DNA from: Campylobacter concisus
Lineage (GTDB): Bacteria; Campylobacterota; Campylobacteria; Campylobacterales; Campylobacteraceae
Direction of reading: 5' to 3'
Assembly: GCF_002092855.1 (NCBI RefSeq)
Contig: NZ_LVLC01000001.1
Span: forward strand, 186,001-250,000
Length of the DNA: 64,000 nucleotides
Below the pieces are notes generated by a model. The model did no database searches. It was given only the letters and a program-made list of their open reading frames with translations, and was not told where the DNA came from. Shown one piece after another: positions 38,502 through 47,127 of this stretch; position 1 is the stretch's first letter, and each line of letters opens with the position of its first letter. The position numbers were made by a program, and so were the translations under genes.

Positions 38502-38981
38502 CTATAAATTTAAAAGTTTTTCTAAATTTTCGCCGTCCAAGCGGTAGTTTCTCCACTCAAGTGATTGATTTTTAGCACCCATACTTTCATAAAATTTAAT
38601 ACTTGGCTCATTCCAGTTTAGGCAGCACCACTCAAGCCTTTTTAAATTTTCATCCTTGCAAATTTGAGCTAAAAATTTAAAAAATGCCTTGCCGATACCT
38701 TGATTTCTAAACTCTTTTTTGACGTAAATGTCCTCAAGATAGATCCCACCAAGCCCCAAAAATGTAGAAAATGTATAAAAATAGATAGCATAGCCAATAG
38801 CCCTGCCCTCACTCTCGCAGATAAGGGCTTTTGCGTGTTTTTTATTAAAGATGGAGTCTGCAAAAATTTCATTTGTAAAAGTGACTTGATCGCTTAAATT
38901 CTCATAGCTTGCTAGCTCTCTTACAAGCTCGCATATCACGTCAATATCGTCAATAGTCGCTTTTCTTATTTGAAATTTCAT
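38502..38981 (-). CDS. GNAT family N-acetyltransferase
   Basis: The 159-residue protein has the acetyl-CoA-binding segment VKKEFRNQGIGKAFFKFL (motif A, about 90-108) and typical flanks: IRKATIDDID, AIGYAIYFY, CCLNWNEPSIKFYESMG. The latter matches diamine/spermidine-type GNATs. The substrate is unknown. It shares a base with the nusA stop (38981), so it is co-transcribed with nusA. Confidence 0.9.
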   Translation of the reverse strand: MKFQIRKATIDDIDVICELVRELASYENLSDQVTFTNEIFADSIFNKKHAKALICESEGRAIGYAIYFYTFSTFLGLGGIYLEDIYVKKEFRNQGIGKAFFKFLAQICKDENLKRLEWCCLNWNEPSIKFYESMGAKNQSLEWRNYRLDGENLEKLLNL

Positions 38982-40084
38982 TAGTTATCACCAAAAAGTG
39001 CTTTTAAGTCTTTGATTGGCTCATTATTTTCTGCATTACTACTAGTTTTTGAGCCAAGTTCATTTAGCTCGATCTCATAGCCAGTTAGCATGCTTGCCAG
39101 GCGGATATTTATACCGTTTTTGCCGATCGCCTTGCTCTTTTGTTCGCTAGCAAGTGTCACGATCGCCTTATTTTCTTCGATCTTTACAGATATAATAATC
39201 GCAGGCGCCATGGCGCGAGCCACAAAGATTGCTGGCTCTGTGGTATATTCAATCGCATCGATGCTCTCACCGTGAAGCTCTTTGCTTACGGCATTTATCC
39301 TAACGCCCTTTGTGCCAACAGTTGCACCGACTGGATCGATGTTTGGAGTGGTTGAGATGAGCGCTACTTTAGCTCTTTCGCCAGGAATTCTCGCACTTCC
39401 TTGAATTATGATGCCACCATCTTTTATCTCAGGCACCTCTGAAGTTAGTAGCGCTTCAAGAAATTTAGGCGAAGTCCTTGAAAGTTCGACCTTTATGCCT
39501 AAATTTTTATCTGTAAAAACTTTTCTAATGACCGCTTTTACCACATCGCCCACTTTAAATTTCTCGCCTTTTATGCGATTTTTTCGTGGTAAGATGGCAC
39601 GAAGCTCGTCTATCTCGATAAATGTGTTTTCATCGTTATCGACTCTGACAACTGGTCCAAAGACCATGTGACCGCTCATCTCATTATATTTTTGTAAAAT
39701 TTTCTCTTCTACTAGGCGCTGGATGTGATACTCAAGCTCCTTGTGAAGCGTTTGAGCTGCGGTTCTGCCAAGGTTATCAAGGCTTAGTTCGTAAGTGAGC
39801 TCATCGCCGATCTCTACGCCACTATCTATCTTTTTAGCCTCTTTTAAGCTTAAAAAGTGCTCATTATCCTCTTCAAGCCTCTCATCGTCGTTTGCTACGA
39901 TTGAAATTTTTTGATAAAGCTTTAAATTTTTATTTGCATCGATGCTCACATCATACTCATAATTTTCGCCATAAACTCTTTTTGCAGTATTTATCAAGGC
40001 TCTTATAACACGCTCTTTTACATCTTCTATCTCTAAATTTTTCTCATTTGCAATTGACTCGATGATATCTGAAATTCTTTCCAT
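38981..40084 (-). CDS. nusA: Transcription termination/antitermination factor NusA
   Basis: NusA binds RNA polymerase and nascent RNA to modulate pausing. It has the N-terminal RNAP-binding domain, an S1 domain (MVFGPVVRVDND ... FIEIDELRAILPRKN), and KH1/KH2 with VGAKGVR-type loops (VGTKGVRINAVSKEL, IGKNGINIRLAS). I chose the ATG at 40084, behind ATGGAGAAAAA, over the in-frame ATG at 40144. Length is then 367, lacking the C-terminal acidic repeats of E. coli. Confidence 0.95.
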   Translation of the reverse strand: MERISDIIESIANEKNLEIEDVKERVIRALINTAKRVYGENYEYDVSIDANKNLKLYQKISIVANDDERLEEDNEHFLSLKEAKKIDSGVEIGDELTYELSLDNLGRTAAQTLHKELEYHIQRLVEEKILQKYNEMSGHMVFGPVVRVDNDENTFIEIDELRAILPRKNRIKGEKFKVGDVVKAVIRKVFTDKNLGIKVELSRTSPKFLEALLTSEVPEIKDGGIIIQGSARIPGERAKVALISTTPNIDPVGATVGTKGVRINAVSKELHGESIDAIEYTTEPAIFVARAMAPAIIISVKIEENKAIVTLASEQKSKAIGKNGINIRLASMLTGYEIELNELGSKTSSNAENNEPIKDLKALFGDN

Positions 40085-40256
40085 TTTTTCTCCATTGTAA
40101 CGATAAATTTCGGGGATTTTTCGTGAAGTTTTGAAATTATACATAAGCCATACTTTTAATAACTTTAAGCTTATTATTAACTTTTATTTAATCCTTTTTT
40201 TATGATGTTTTGGATATATTGACCGATTAAAATTTAAGATTTTGAAAGGATTAAAA

Positions 40257-40499
40257 ATGGAGCTAAAACTTGCAAGAGCTGAATTAGACGCAAAACCAAA
40301 AACGATTTCACTAGAAAAAATAGAGGCGGCTGTCGAAAAAGAGGGTCAGAAAATTTTCTATTTTGATAAAGAAAACACACACAAACAACTAATCGCCTTA
40401 GTCGAGCATTTTGAAGAAAAAGGGCTAAGCGTCTATCACAGAACCGTAAAATACGGACTTGATGATAGCGACTACATGTATGAAGTGCATATACTTTAA
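40257..40499 (+). CDS. HP0268-family small protein
   Basis: An 80-residue protein resembling H. pylori HP0268, described as having nuclease activity; I recall its structure as alpha/beta. Visible traits are [13 protein letters not shown] and a C-terminal [12 protein letters not shown]. The ATG at 40257 follows TTTGAAAGGA, so the 5-codon longer TTG start at 40242 is unlikely. The stop TAATG overlaps the miaB start. Its position next to miaB and nusA is shared with C. jejuni as I recall, hinting at an RNA-linked role. Confidence 0.82.
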   Translation: MELKLARAELDAKPKTISLEKIEAAVEKEGQKIFYFDKENTHKQLIALVEHFEEKGLSVYHRTVKYGLDDSDYMYEVHIL

Positions 40500-41800
40500 T
40501 GAGCAAAAAACTCTTTATCCAAACTTTAGGCTGTGCTATGAATGTTCGTGACAGCGAGCATATCATAGCTGAGCTCTCACAAAAAGAAGACTACTCCTTA
40601 ACACAAAATATAGAAGAAGCTGATTTAATCCTTATAAATACTTGCTCGGTTCGTGAAAAGCCAGTTCATAAGCTCTTTAGCGAGGTCGGAGCCTTTGAAA
40701 AAGCTAAAAAAAGAGGGGCAAAGATAGGCGTTTGTGGCTGCACTGCTAGCCATTTGGGTAGTGAAATTTTCAAGCGCGCGCCTTATGTTGATTTTGTCCT
40801 TGGTGCAAGAAATGTTAGCAAGATCACAAAGGCGGTAAATACGCCTAAATTTATCTCAACCGACATCAATCACGACGAGAGCGAATACGCATTTGGCGAA
40901 TTTAGAGGCTCGCCATATAAAAGCCATATCAACATCTCGATCGGCTGTGATAAAAAATGCACCTACTGCATTGTCCCACACACCAGAGGCGATGAAATTT
41001 CTATCCCCTCAAGCCTCATCCTAAAAGAGGTAGAAAAGGCTGCAAAAAGCGGCGCAAAAGAGATATTTTTACTAGGACAAAATGTCAATAACTACGGCAA
41101 AAGATTTTCAGGTGTGCAAGAAAATATCGATTTTAGCGACCTGCTAGTAAAGATAAGCGAGATAGAGGGCGTTGAGAGGATAAGATTTACAAGCCCACAC
41201 CCACTTCACATGGATGATAAATTTCTTGAAATTTTCACTAATAATCCAAAAATTTGCAAGTCTATGCACATGCCACTTCAAAGCGGAAATACCAAAGTTT
41301 TGCGTGAAATGAAGCGTGGATACACAAAAGAGTGGTTTTTAGACCGTGCGCTAAGGCTTAGAAAGATGTGTCCTGATGTGAGCATCTCAACTGATATCAT
41401 CGTCGCATTTCCAGGCGAGAGCGATAGTGAATTTGAAGATACGATGGACGTGCTTGAGCAAGTTAGATTTGAGCAAATTTTTAGCTTTAAGTATTCGCCT
41501 CGTCCGCTTACAAAGGCAGCTACTTTCACAAATCAAATAGATGATAAAACCGCTTCAGCAAGGCTAACGCGCCTACAAAATCGCCATAATGAAATTTTAG
41601 ACGAGATCGTGGCGGTACAAAAAGATAAAATTTTTGATGTATATTTTGAAGAGCTAAGAGCAAACGGCGGCGTTGCTGGGCGAAGTTTTAATAACTTTTT
41701 AGTTCAAGTTGATGGCAGTGAAGAGCTTCTTGGCACTACACAAAAAATCAAGATCACAAACCCAAAACGAATGGTTTTGTATGGTGAGCTGCAAATTTAA
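40499..41800 (+). CDS. miaB: tRNA ms2i6A37 methylthiotransferase MiaB
   Basis: MiaB methylthiolates i6A at position 37 of tRNAs reading UNN codons. It has the UPF0004 domain with C12, C49 and C81, radical [11 protein letters not shown] (C150, C154, C157), and a C-terminal TRAM domain. The [11 protein letters not shown] start and NTCSVREKP are typical of MiaB. Length 433. It shares a base with the HP0268-like gene and overlaps the next gene by 20 bases. Confidence 0.96.
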   Translation: MSKKLFIQTLGCAMNVRDSEHIIAELSQKEDYSLTQNIEEADLILINTCSVREKPVHKLFSEVGAFEKAKKRGAKIGVCGCTASHLGSEIFKRAPYVDFVLGARNVSKITKAVNTPKFISTDINHDESEYAFGEFRGSPYKSHINISIGCDKKCTYCIVPHTRGDEISIPSSLILKEVEKAAKSGAKEIFLLGQNVNNYGKRFSGVQENIDFSDLLVKISEIEGVERIRFTSPHPLHMDDKFLEIFTNNPKICKSMHMPLQSGNTKVLREMKRGYTKEWFLDRALRLRKMCPDVSISTDIIVAFPGESDSEFEDTMDVLEQVRFEQIFSFKYSPRPLTKAATFTNQIDDKTASARLTRLQNRHNEILDEIVAVQKDKIFDVYFEELRANGGVAGRSFNNFLVQVDGSEELLGTTQKIKITNPKRMVLYGELQI

Positions 41801-42560
41801 AAACACCCTTGAAAAGCTCGCCCTAAGCGTTGGCGTCTTTTTCATCTACATTTTGATGTGGCTCATTTTTCTAACCTGCAAAAAGAGCTACACTTCAAAT
41901 TTCTTACCGCAAAATGGCTGCGTCGTCGTCTTTTGGCACGGCAGACTTAGCTTTATGAGCTTTGCTTATAGACGCTGGTGGAGCAAGCAAAATAGAAAAC
42001 AAGGCAAGGTGATAATAAGCGACCACAAAGATGGCGAGCTAATCACTAGAATAATTAATTTTTTTGGCATCGGCACCATTAGAGGTAGCAGCTCAAAAGG
42101 CGGTGCAAGGGCACTTATAGAAGCTCTAAGAGAGATAAAGCAAGGTCACGACGTCATCATCACGCCAGATGGTCCAAGAGGGCCAAGACATAGCGTAGCA
42201 GACGGAGCAGTAGTGATCGCACAAAAGTCATCTTGTGAAATTTATGCTCTAAATTTTGAAGCAAGCTCGTTTTGGGAGTTTAAAAGCTGGGATAAGATGA
42301 TACTTCCTAAGCCATTTTCAACTATAAATTTTAGCCTCTCAGCCCCATTTAGCGTGGCAAATTTAGAGCAAAAAGAGGCAAAAGAAAAGATACAAAACGA
42401 ACTTTGGCAAGCCTCACAAAATGACGGAGGCAAGAGCATTTTGCAAAACAAAGAGGACTTTAGAGCAAATTTAAAAATTTGGTGGAAAAAGTATGCGCAT
42501 AAAAATCCACAAATAAGCGACGAGATAAAAGAAATTTTGGATGAAATTTATGAAAAATAA
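41781..42560 (+). CDS. DUF374 lysophospholipid acyltransferase-like membrane protein
   Basis: A membrane-anchored protein with a helix near residues 14-32. The DUF374 motifs [12 protein letters not shown] and [21 protein letters not shown] are LPLAT-superfamily traits, where HGR replaces the usual HxxxxD surroundings. It is likely an acyltransferase on lipid A or phospholipid. I prefer the ATG at 41781 (259 residues), 20 bp inside miaB. The longer ORF from 41709 would overlap miaB by 92 bp. No good ribosome site is visible for either. Confidence 0.82.
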   Translation: MVSCKFKNTLEKLALSVGVFFIYILMWLIFLTCKKSYTSNFLPQNGCVVVFWHGRLSFMSFAYRRWWSKQNRKQGKVIISDHKDGELITRIINFFGIGTIRGSSSKGGARALIEALREIKQGHDVIITPDGPRGPRHSVADGAVVIAQKSSCEIYALNFEASSFWEFKSWDKMILPKPFSTINFSLSAPFSVANLEQKEAKEKIQNELWQASQNDGGKSILQNKEDFRANLKIWWKKYAHKNPQISDEIKEILDEIYEK

Positions 42561-42996
42561 GCTCTCTATCTTTATAGCCATCTTTCTAATTATTTTATTT
42601 GGACTATTTTTTTATAGCGACAACTCCTACAAGCTCGCCCTTGAAGCGAAATTTTTATACAAAAACAAAGAATACGAAAAGGCCTTAAATTTAAGCCAAA
42701 AAGCACTTGATATAGATATTTATAACAAAATGGCAAATACTATACTAAACCAAAGCAAGGCTGCTATCAAATTTAGTTCATACATAAAAAATGGCAAAGA
42801 GTATCTTGAGCGTATCAAAAAAATGAGCCAAAGTAGCGTCAGTAAGGCTGATAGCGAACGCATTAAGATGATGTGTGATGTGATGATAGAGGATTTTGAC
42901 GACCTTAAAAACTCGGCCCTACTTGATAGTGAGCTAAAAAATGAAGCTTTAAATACAAAAGAGATTTTCGTTAAGCTTAAAAATGAGCTGTTTTAA
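42550..42996 (+). CDS. Membrane-anchored TPR-like protein
   Basis: About 149 residues: one N-terminal membrane helix (about 5-22), then a TPR-like pair (KEYEKALNLSQKALDID) and a helical tail. No known name comes to mind. It overlaps the DUF374 gene by 11 bp; the start could be the ATG at 42541 or 42550, the latter having a GGATG at better spacing. The PilM-like gene starts 60 bp downstream, so it may belong to the same transcript. Confidence 0.75.
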   Translation: MKNKLSIFIAIFLIILFGLFFYSDNSYKLALEAKFLYKNKEYEKALNLSQKALDIDIYNKMANTILNQSKAAIKFSSYIKNGKEYLERIKKMSQSSVSKADSERIKMMCDVMIEDFDDLKNSALLDSELKNEALNTKEIFVKLKNELF

Positions 42997-43056
42997 ACTT
43001 ATTTAATCCCTTTTTAGCTACCATAACGAAAATTATGCACTAAATTTAGGAGATTT

Positions 43057-44061
43057 ATGTCTTTTAGCGTCAAAAAGCTTTTTTCTAACCTTTTTTTAAG
43101 CGTCGTGTTGGAGGGCAATGAGTGCATATTTTTCGGTCAGGTCTTTAGAAATGGCAAACTTTTAAAAACTATAAACGCTAAATTTACAGATATAAATATC
43201 GATAATATTGATGAAAAAATCATAAAATACATAGAAGAGCAAGAAAAAACATATTTTGGCGTATATGTTTCAGTTTTTTTTAACGACGACTCACAAGGCG
43301 CGCTTCCTAGTGTTAGCTTCGATGAATACAAAAAATTTAATATAAATACTAAAAATCTTACAAGCCTTATCATGCAGGATAGCTGGAGTATTTATGCAAA
43401 TTTAAATGCTATAAAAAAATATAAAAATTTATTTGGACAAGATAGTGTAGATCTCATCTACTCACCTATCGCCCTGCTCTTTCACGAGCTTTTAAAACGC
43501 GGAATTTCTCCAAAAACTACACTTTATCTTTATATCCATGCACATTCGTTTACACTTGCGATCTTTAAAGATAAGCAAATGAAATTATCTACTTTTTTAA
43601 ATATGTCTGGCGTTGAAGAAACCAACCAGGAAGCTGAAAGCCTAAAAGAAGAAGATATAACAGATATTGACAACTTAATCATTAAAGAAGAAAATGACGC
43701 AACATCACTTGATGATTTTAAAAGTTTAGACGATTTTTTAAGTGATGATAAACCAAAAGAATTTGAAGACCTAAATTATGAACTAAACATGCCGGTTTCT
43801 ACAAATGTAGAAAAATCGGTTGCTATTTTTGGGTATGACATGAAGATGTTTGATTACATCGTAAAGGCTGTAAAAGAATTTTACGAAAATCCTCTCTACG
43901 GCGGCGATTTTATTGAACAGATAGTTGTTTTTGAAAATACAAAAACAAGTGCAACCTTTTTACAATATCTGCAATCCGAGCTTTTAGTGGAGACTTCAGT
44001 GTATCCAGTGAATACAAATCATATTATGAATGAAATCATGCAAGAAGAGATAATATTATGA
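43057..44061 (+). CDS. PilM/GspL-like cytoplasmic protein (tentative)
   Basis: A 334-residue protein with no membrane helix. The N-terminal 170 residues look like an actin-fold PilM-type module (LYLYIHAHSFTLAIFKDKQMKL), an acidic linker lies at about 190-245, and a second subdomain follows. I cannot see an ATP-binding motif. The assignment rests largely on order: it is followed by PilN- and PilO-like genes, as in pilMNO. Its stop overlaps the next start (ATGA). It could equally be a lineage-specific protein. Confidence 0.5.
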   Translation: MSFSVKKLFSNLFLSVVLEGNECIFFGQVFRNGKLLKTINAKFTDINIDNIDEKIIKYIEEQEKTYFGVYVSVFFNDDSQGALPSVSFDEYKKFNINTKNLTSLIMQDSWSIYANLNAIKKYKNLFGQDSVDLIYSPIALLFHELLKRGISPKTTLYLYIHAHSFTLAIFKDKQMKLSTFLNMSGVEETNQEAESLKEEDITDIDNLIIKEENDATSLDDFKSLDDFLSDDKPKEFEDLNYELNMPVSTNVEKSVAIFGYDMKMFDYIVKAVKEFYENPLYGGDFIEQIVVFENTKTSATFLQYLQSELLVETSVYPVNTNHIMNEIMQEEIIL

Positions 44062-44579
44062 GATTTAGTTTTATTGCTCCGGAACCAAGACCACTTATAT
44101 CTATCTTTAGCAAAATTTGGCTAAGCCTTATAAGCTTTGTGTTTGTAGTTCTTTTGGCAACAAATTTCTTTATATTTTACAAAAACTATTCAATTGAAAA
44201 AAATATAAATTTTTTATCAAATGAGCAAAAAGAACTTAGTCAAAAAATAGTCACAACAGATGAAATTTCAGCTAAACTCGCCGTACAAATAGAATCTGCA
44301 AATGATATTTTCACATCAAATTCTATTCTCAAGCAAAGCTTGCACAATCTTTTTGATCTAGTGCCTGACAGTATAACGCTTGAAGAGGTTTTTATGGATA
44401 AAAACTCACTCATCATTCGTGGTATAACGCCGACAAAAGATGTATTTAATCAGCTTCTAGCTTCACCTTTAAGATCTATTTTTACAACTTCAAATACTAG
44501 CTTTTATCAAAGTAAAAACGGCTGGTATGGCTTTATAAGTACAAATAAAATTGATAATTCTGAGGGATATAATGAGTAA
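44058..44579 (+). CDS. PilN-like inner-membrane protein
   Basis: A 173-residue bitopic protein: short cytoplasmic N-terminus, a membrane helix at about 19-42, a coiled coil to about 100, then a domain with LVPDSITLEEVFMDKNSLII and ITPTKDVFNQLLASPL. That is the pattern of the PilN periplasmic ferredoxin-like domain (dolP-I-x-L followed by a strand and G-x-A/T). It overlaps its upstream and downstream neighbours by 4 and 8 bases. Confidence 0.6.
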   Translation: MRFSFIAPEPRPLISIFSKIWLSLISFVFVVLLATNFFIFYKNYSIEKNINFLSNEQKELSQKIVTTDEISAKLAVQIESANDIFTSNSILKQSLHNLFDLVPDSITLEEVFMDKNSLIIRGITPTKDVFNQLLASPLRSIFTTSNTSFYQSKNGWYGFISTNKIDNSEGYNE

Positions 44580-45108
44580 AAAAGATACGAGCTTAGAAAA
44601 AATAGATCCTGTCAAGCTTTTACTTTTTATATTTGCTTTTATTGTAGTTTGCTTCATTATGATATTTGGTTTTATCGTGCCAAATATAAAAGAATTTAAA
44701 AGCTTAACTAGACAAAATTATTCACAGACCTCATCTTATACAAAAGTAAAAAATGAATTTGAAGCCAAATTTAAAAACCTTGAAGCAACCAAACAAAAAG
44801 ATGGAGCTATCATTTCAGCTTTTGAGAATAAATTTGATAAAGATAAATTTATAGAATTTGCCTCCAAATTTTTCAGTGAAGTGAGCCTTAGTAAAATAGA
44901 AGAAAGTGATAATAACGCTAGTGAGAAATTTTTTAGATTTCGCCTAAATGTAACTAGCTCTCTAAGGACACCACAAAAATTTTATGACTTTTTAGATGCG
45001 CTTAGCAGCTATGACAGTATCGTAAAGACCGAATTTCCTATCGTCATGAAAGGCGAAAAGGATAAAATCCATACTACTTTTAATATAAAAGTTTTTGGGT
45101 TGAAGTGA
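44572..45108 (+). CDS. PilO-like inner-membrane protein
   Basis: A 178-residue bitopic protein: membrane helix at about 14-36, coiled coil to about 80, and a C-terminal domain ending FPIVMKGEKDKIHTTFNIKVFGLK, like the PilO ferredoxin-like fold with FYDFLDALS. I chose the ATG at 44572, behind TGAGGGATATA, which gives an 8-bp overlap with the PilN-like gene. An ATG at 44551 would overlap by 29 bases. Together the three look like the inner-membrane platform of a type IV pilus or type II secretion-like machine. Confidence 0.55.
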   Translation: MSKKDTSLEKIDPVKLLLFIFAFIVVCFIMIFGFIVPNIKEFKSLTRQNYSQTSSYTKVKNEFEAKFKNLEATKQKDGAIISAFENKFDKDKFIEFASKFFSEVSLSKIEESDNNASEKFFRFRLNVTSSLRTPQKFYDFLDALSSYDSIVKTEFPIVMKGEKDKIHTTFNIKVFGLK

Positions 45109-45199
45109 AATTTTAGATTTTATTTAAAAAAGCCACAAATAGATAACATTTCTCTAAAGTTCTTAGTTATAGAAATTATATTTTTATAGACATAAATTT

Positions 45200-45762
45200 A
45201 TGTATTTCATCGGTATTGATATAAGCTCAACATCTACAAAAGTAGTGATACTAGATGATCAAGATAATTTTTGTAATCTATTTTGTTATCAAGTAGTTTT
45301 AGTGCCATAAAAATAGTACGCGATATAAAAGAAATTTTAGAACAAAAAGGCTATCAGTATGCCTCAATCACAGCCACTGGGTATGGAAGAGTAAGTGTAG
45401 AAGTGGATGTAGTAGTTTTTGAAAACTGTATAGGAACTAAAAATTTAAAAATAATATGAGTACATAAGGCGACCTTGTAGAAAATATCGCCAAACGTTAC
45501 TTAAAGACACTCCCTCTTCTGTAATGTACAAAAACAATGTAAGACCTGATGTTATTAAAAATTTGTAGATGAATATAAAACAGATAGCGCAATAGACATC
45601 GTTTTAAGTGGCTGTTACACTTACGTAATAGAAACAAACAAGATAAAAGAAGTCAGTAAAGAAGCTGGTGTAAGCTATATGAGTCTTGAAACTGACTGCT
45701 CCAAACAAGATGTTGTCCGGATTTGCACACATTTGAAGGTATTTTTAGAATTTCTCGAATAA
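45200..45762 (+). pseudogene. Remnant of a 2-hydroxyacyl-CoA dehydratase activator/dehydratase fusion
   Basis: Frame fragments of one family are visible without an intact ORF. From ATG 45200 the reading is MYFIGIDISSTSTKVVIL, the BadF/HgdC-type ATPase start, ending at a stop at 45308-45310. In another frame follow SAIKIVRDIKEILEQKGYQ and ITATGYGRVSVE, which belong to the same ATPase. After a gap, GDLVENIAKRYLK and then, from 45562, VDEYKTDSAIDIVLSGCYTY with MSLETDCSKQD to a stop at 45762 resemble the dehydratase subunit. At least two frameshifts, internal stops and deletions are present. The parent proteins are radical-type dehydratases of anaerobes. Confidence 0.82.
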
Positions 45763-45839
45763 AACATCAAATTTTAAAAGACTCAAGAAGAGCCTTTGTT
45801 GATTTATTACGAATTTTTAGAACAGTATTTTGACTAGTA

Positions 45840-46463
45840 TTACTTTTTATCCACACATTTGCCAAGTTGGCAGGCTCTTTTGTAAAGTGCGTCTGCCTTT
45901 GCTTCATTGCCGCTTAGCTTTGCAAGCAAAAAGCATGACTGAGCATACTCAAGCTCACAACTCTTTGCCAAAAGCCTTAGCACTCTAGCCTCGGCCTTAG
46001 TTCTATCTATCTTATGAGTCTTTAAATTTTCACTTTCGATGTAGGATTTTAGCCCCATAGCCTCATTATAGCAGCCAACACCATCGCCACTATCACAAGC
46101 TAGTTTATAAAGTTTTAGAGCTTTTTCCATATCTTTTTGCTCATCAATCAGCCCTTGCTCATAAATTTGACCCAAATTTGAACAAGCCGTTGCAAGCCCA
46201 GCATTGCAAGCTTTTTCGTAGTAGCCTTTTGCTTTTACAAAGTCTTTTTCGTTGCTAAAATTTACAGCTAGGTTGTTACAGTCGATGCTATTTCCACCCT
46301 CGCAGTTTTGCATCATCTTCTCTTTTTCAAGCTCAAGACGCTCTGCCCTCGCCTCTTCATCACTTTGCCAAAAGCCAAAGCTTACCATCTTTTGCCAAGA
46401 CCAGCAACCACTAAGCATAAAACCCATGGCCAAAATAAGACCAAAATTTAAGACCTTTTTCAC
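45840..46463 (-). CDS. Sel1-repeat lipoprotein
   Basis: A 207-residue lipoprotein with lipobox MLSGC (Cys 20), followed by Sel1-like/TPR repeats from about 50. Cysteine pairs spaced Cx7C (CEGGNSIDC, CNAGLATAC, CDSGDGVGC, CELEYAQSC) match the Helicobacter cysteine-rich (Hcp) type, in which each repeat is stapled by a disulfide. Function is unknown; Hcp proteins are secreted or periplasmic, and some bind beta-lactams. It shares its operon with a similar gene (stop and start adjacent). Confidence 0.88.
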   Translation of the reverse strand: MKKVLNFGLILAMGFMLSGCWSWQKMVSFGFWQSDEEARAERLELEKEKMMQNCEGGNSIDCNNLAVNFSNEKDFVKAKGYYEKACNAGLATACSNLGQIYEQGLIDEQKDMEKALKLYKLACDSGDGVGCYNEAMGLKSYIESENLKTHKIDRTKAEARVLRLLAKSCELEYAQSCFLLAKLSGNEAKADALYKRACQLGKCVDKK

Positions 46464-47117
46464 TTACATTCCCAGCTTTGTGCCTAGTCTTTTCATCTGC
46501 GGGCATGCCTTACTTAGCCCACGAAAGCAAGCGACTTTATAAATTCCATAAGCCCTTTTTTCGTCTTTATTGACACCAAGACCAAGCTCATACATCGCTC
46601 CGATATTGGCGCAACTTGGCAAATCGCCAGCATTGCATGCATTTGTATAAGCTTGCATTGCTAAGTAATAATCTCGCTTAACGATCTCGCCTTTTCTGTA
46701 AGCATTGCCTAAGTGATAGCAAGCTTGCATACCTCCGCCATTGCAGCTTTCTTTATAAATTGAAATTGCTTTTTTTGGATTTTTTTTAACTCCGAGTCCA
46801 AGCTCATAAAGAGTGCCCAAATTTGCACAACCAACTTGCACCTTAGCATCGCAAGCTTTTTTATAATTTGTTAAAGCATTTTCATATTCTTTTAAAAGCT
46901 CGTAATTTACACCCAAATCGTTGCAAGCTTCCGCATCACCTTCTTCGCATTTTGGTATTAAAATTTCGATCGCATTTCTTGAAATTTGCTCTTTATTTTG
47001 CACTATTTTTTCATCCTTTGGTTGCTGCCACGAATCATCTTGTTTTTGTCCTACACCAATCACGTTTAAGCAGCCAGTGAAAAATAAAGCCGATAAAAGC
47101 AATAAATATTTTTTCAT
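46464..47117 (-). CDS. Sel1-repeat, Hcp-like lipoprotein
   Basis: A 217-residue lipoprotein with lipobox FFTGC (Cys 16) and five Sel1-like repeats, each holding a Cx7C pair (CEEGDAEAC, CDAKVQVGC, CNGGGMQAC, CNAGDLPSC, CFRGLSKAC) and ALxxYxxAC helices. I chose the ATG at 47117, preceded by AAAAGGAAAAGA, because an upstream ATG at 47150 would run into the reductase gene. It is one base away from the next Sel1 gene. Confidence 0.88.
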   Translation of the reverse strand: MKKYLLLLSALFFTGCLNVIGVGQKQDDSWQQPKDEKIVQNKEQISRNAIEILIPKCEEGDAEACNDLGVNYELLKEYENALTNYKKACDAKVQVGCANLGTLYELGLGVKKNPKKAISIYKESCNGGGMQACYHLGNAYRKGEIVKRDYYLAMQAYTNACNAGDLPSCANIGAMYELGLGVNKDEKRAYGIYKVACFRGLSKACPQMKRLGTKLGM

Positions 47118-47127
47118 TCTTTTCCTT

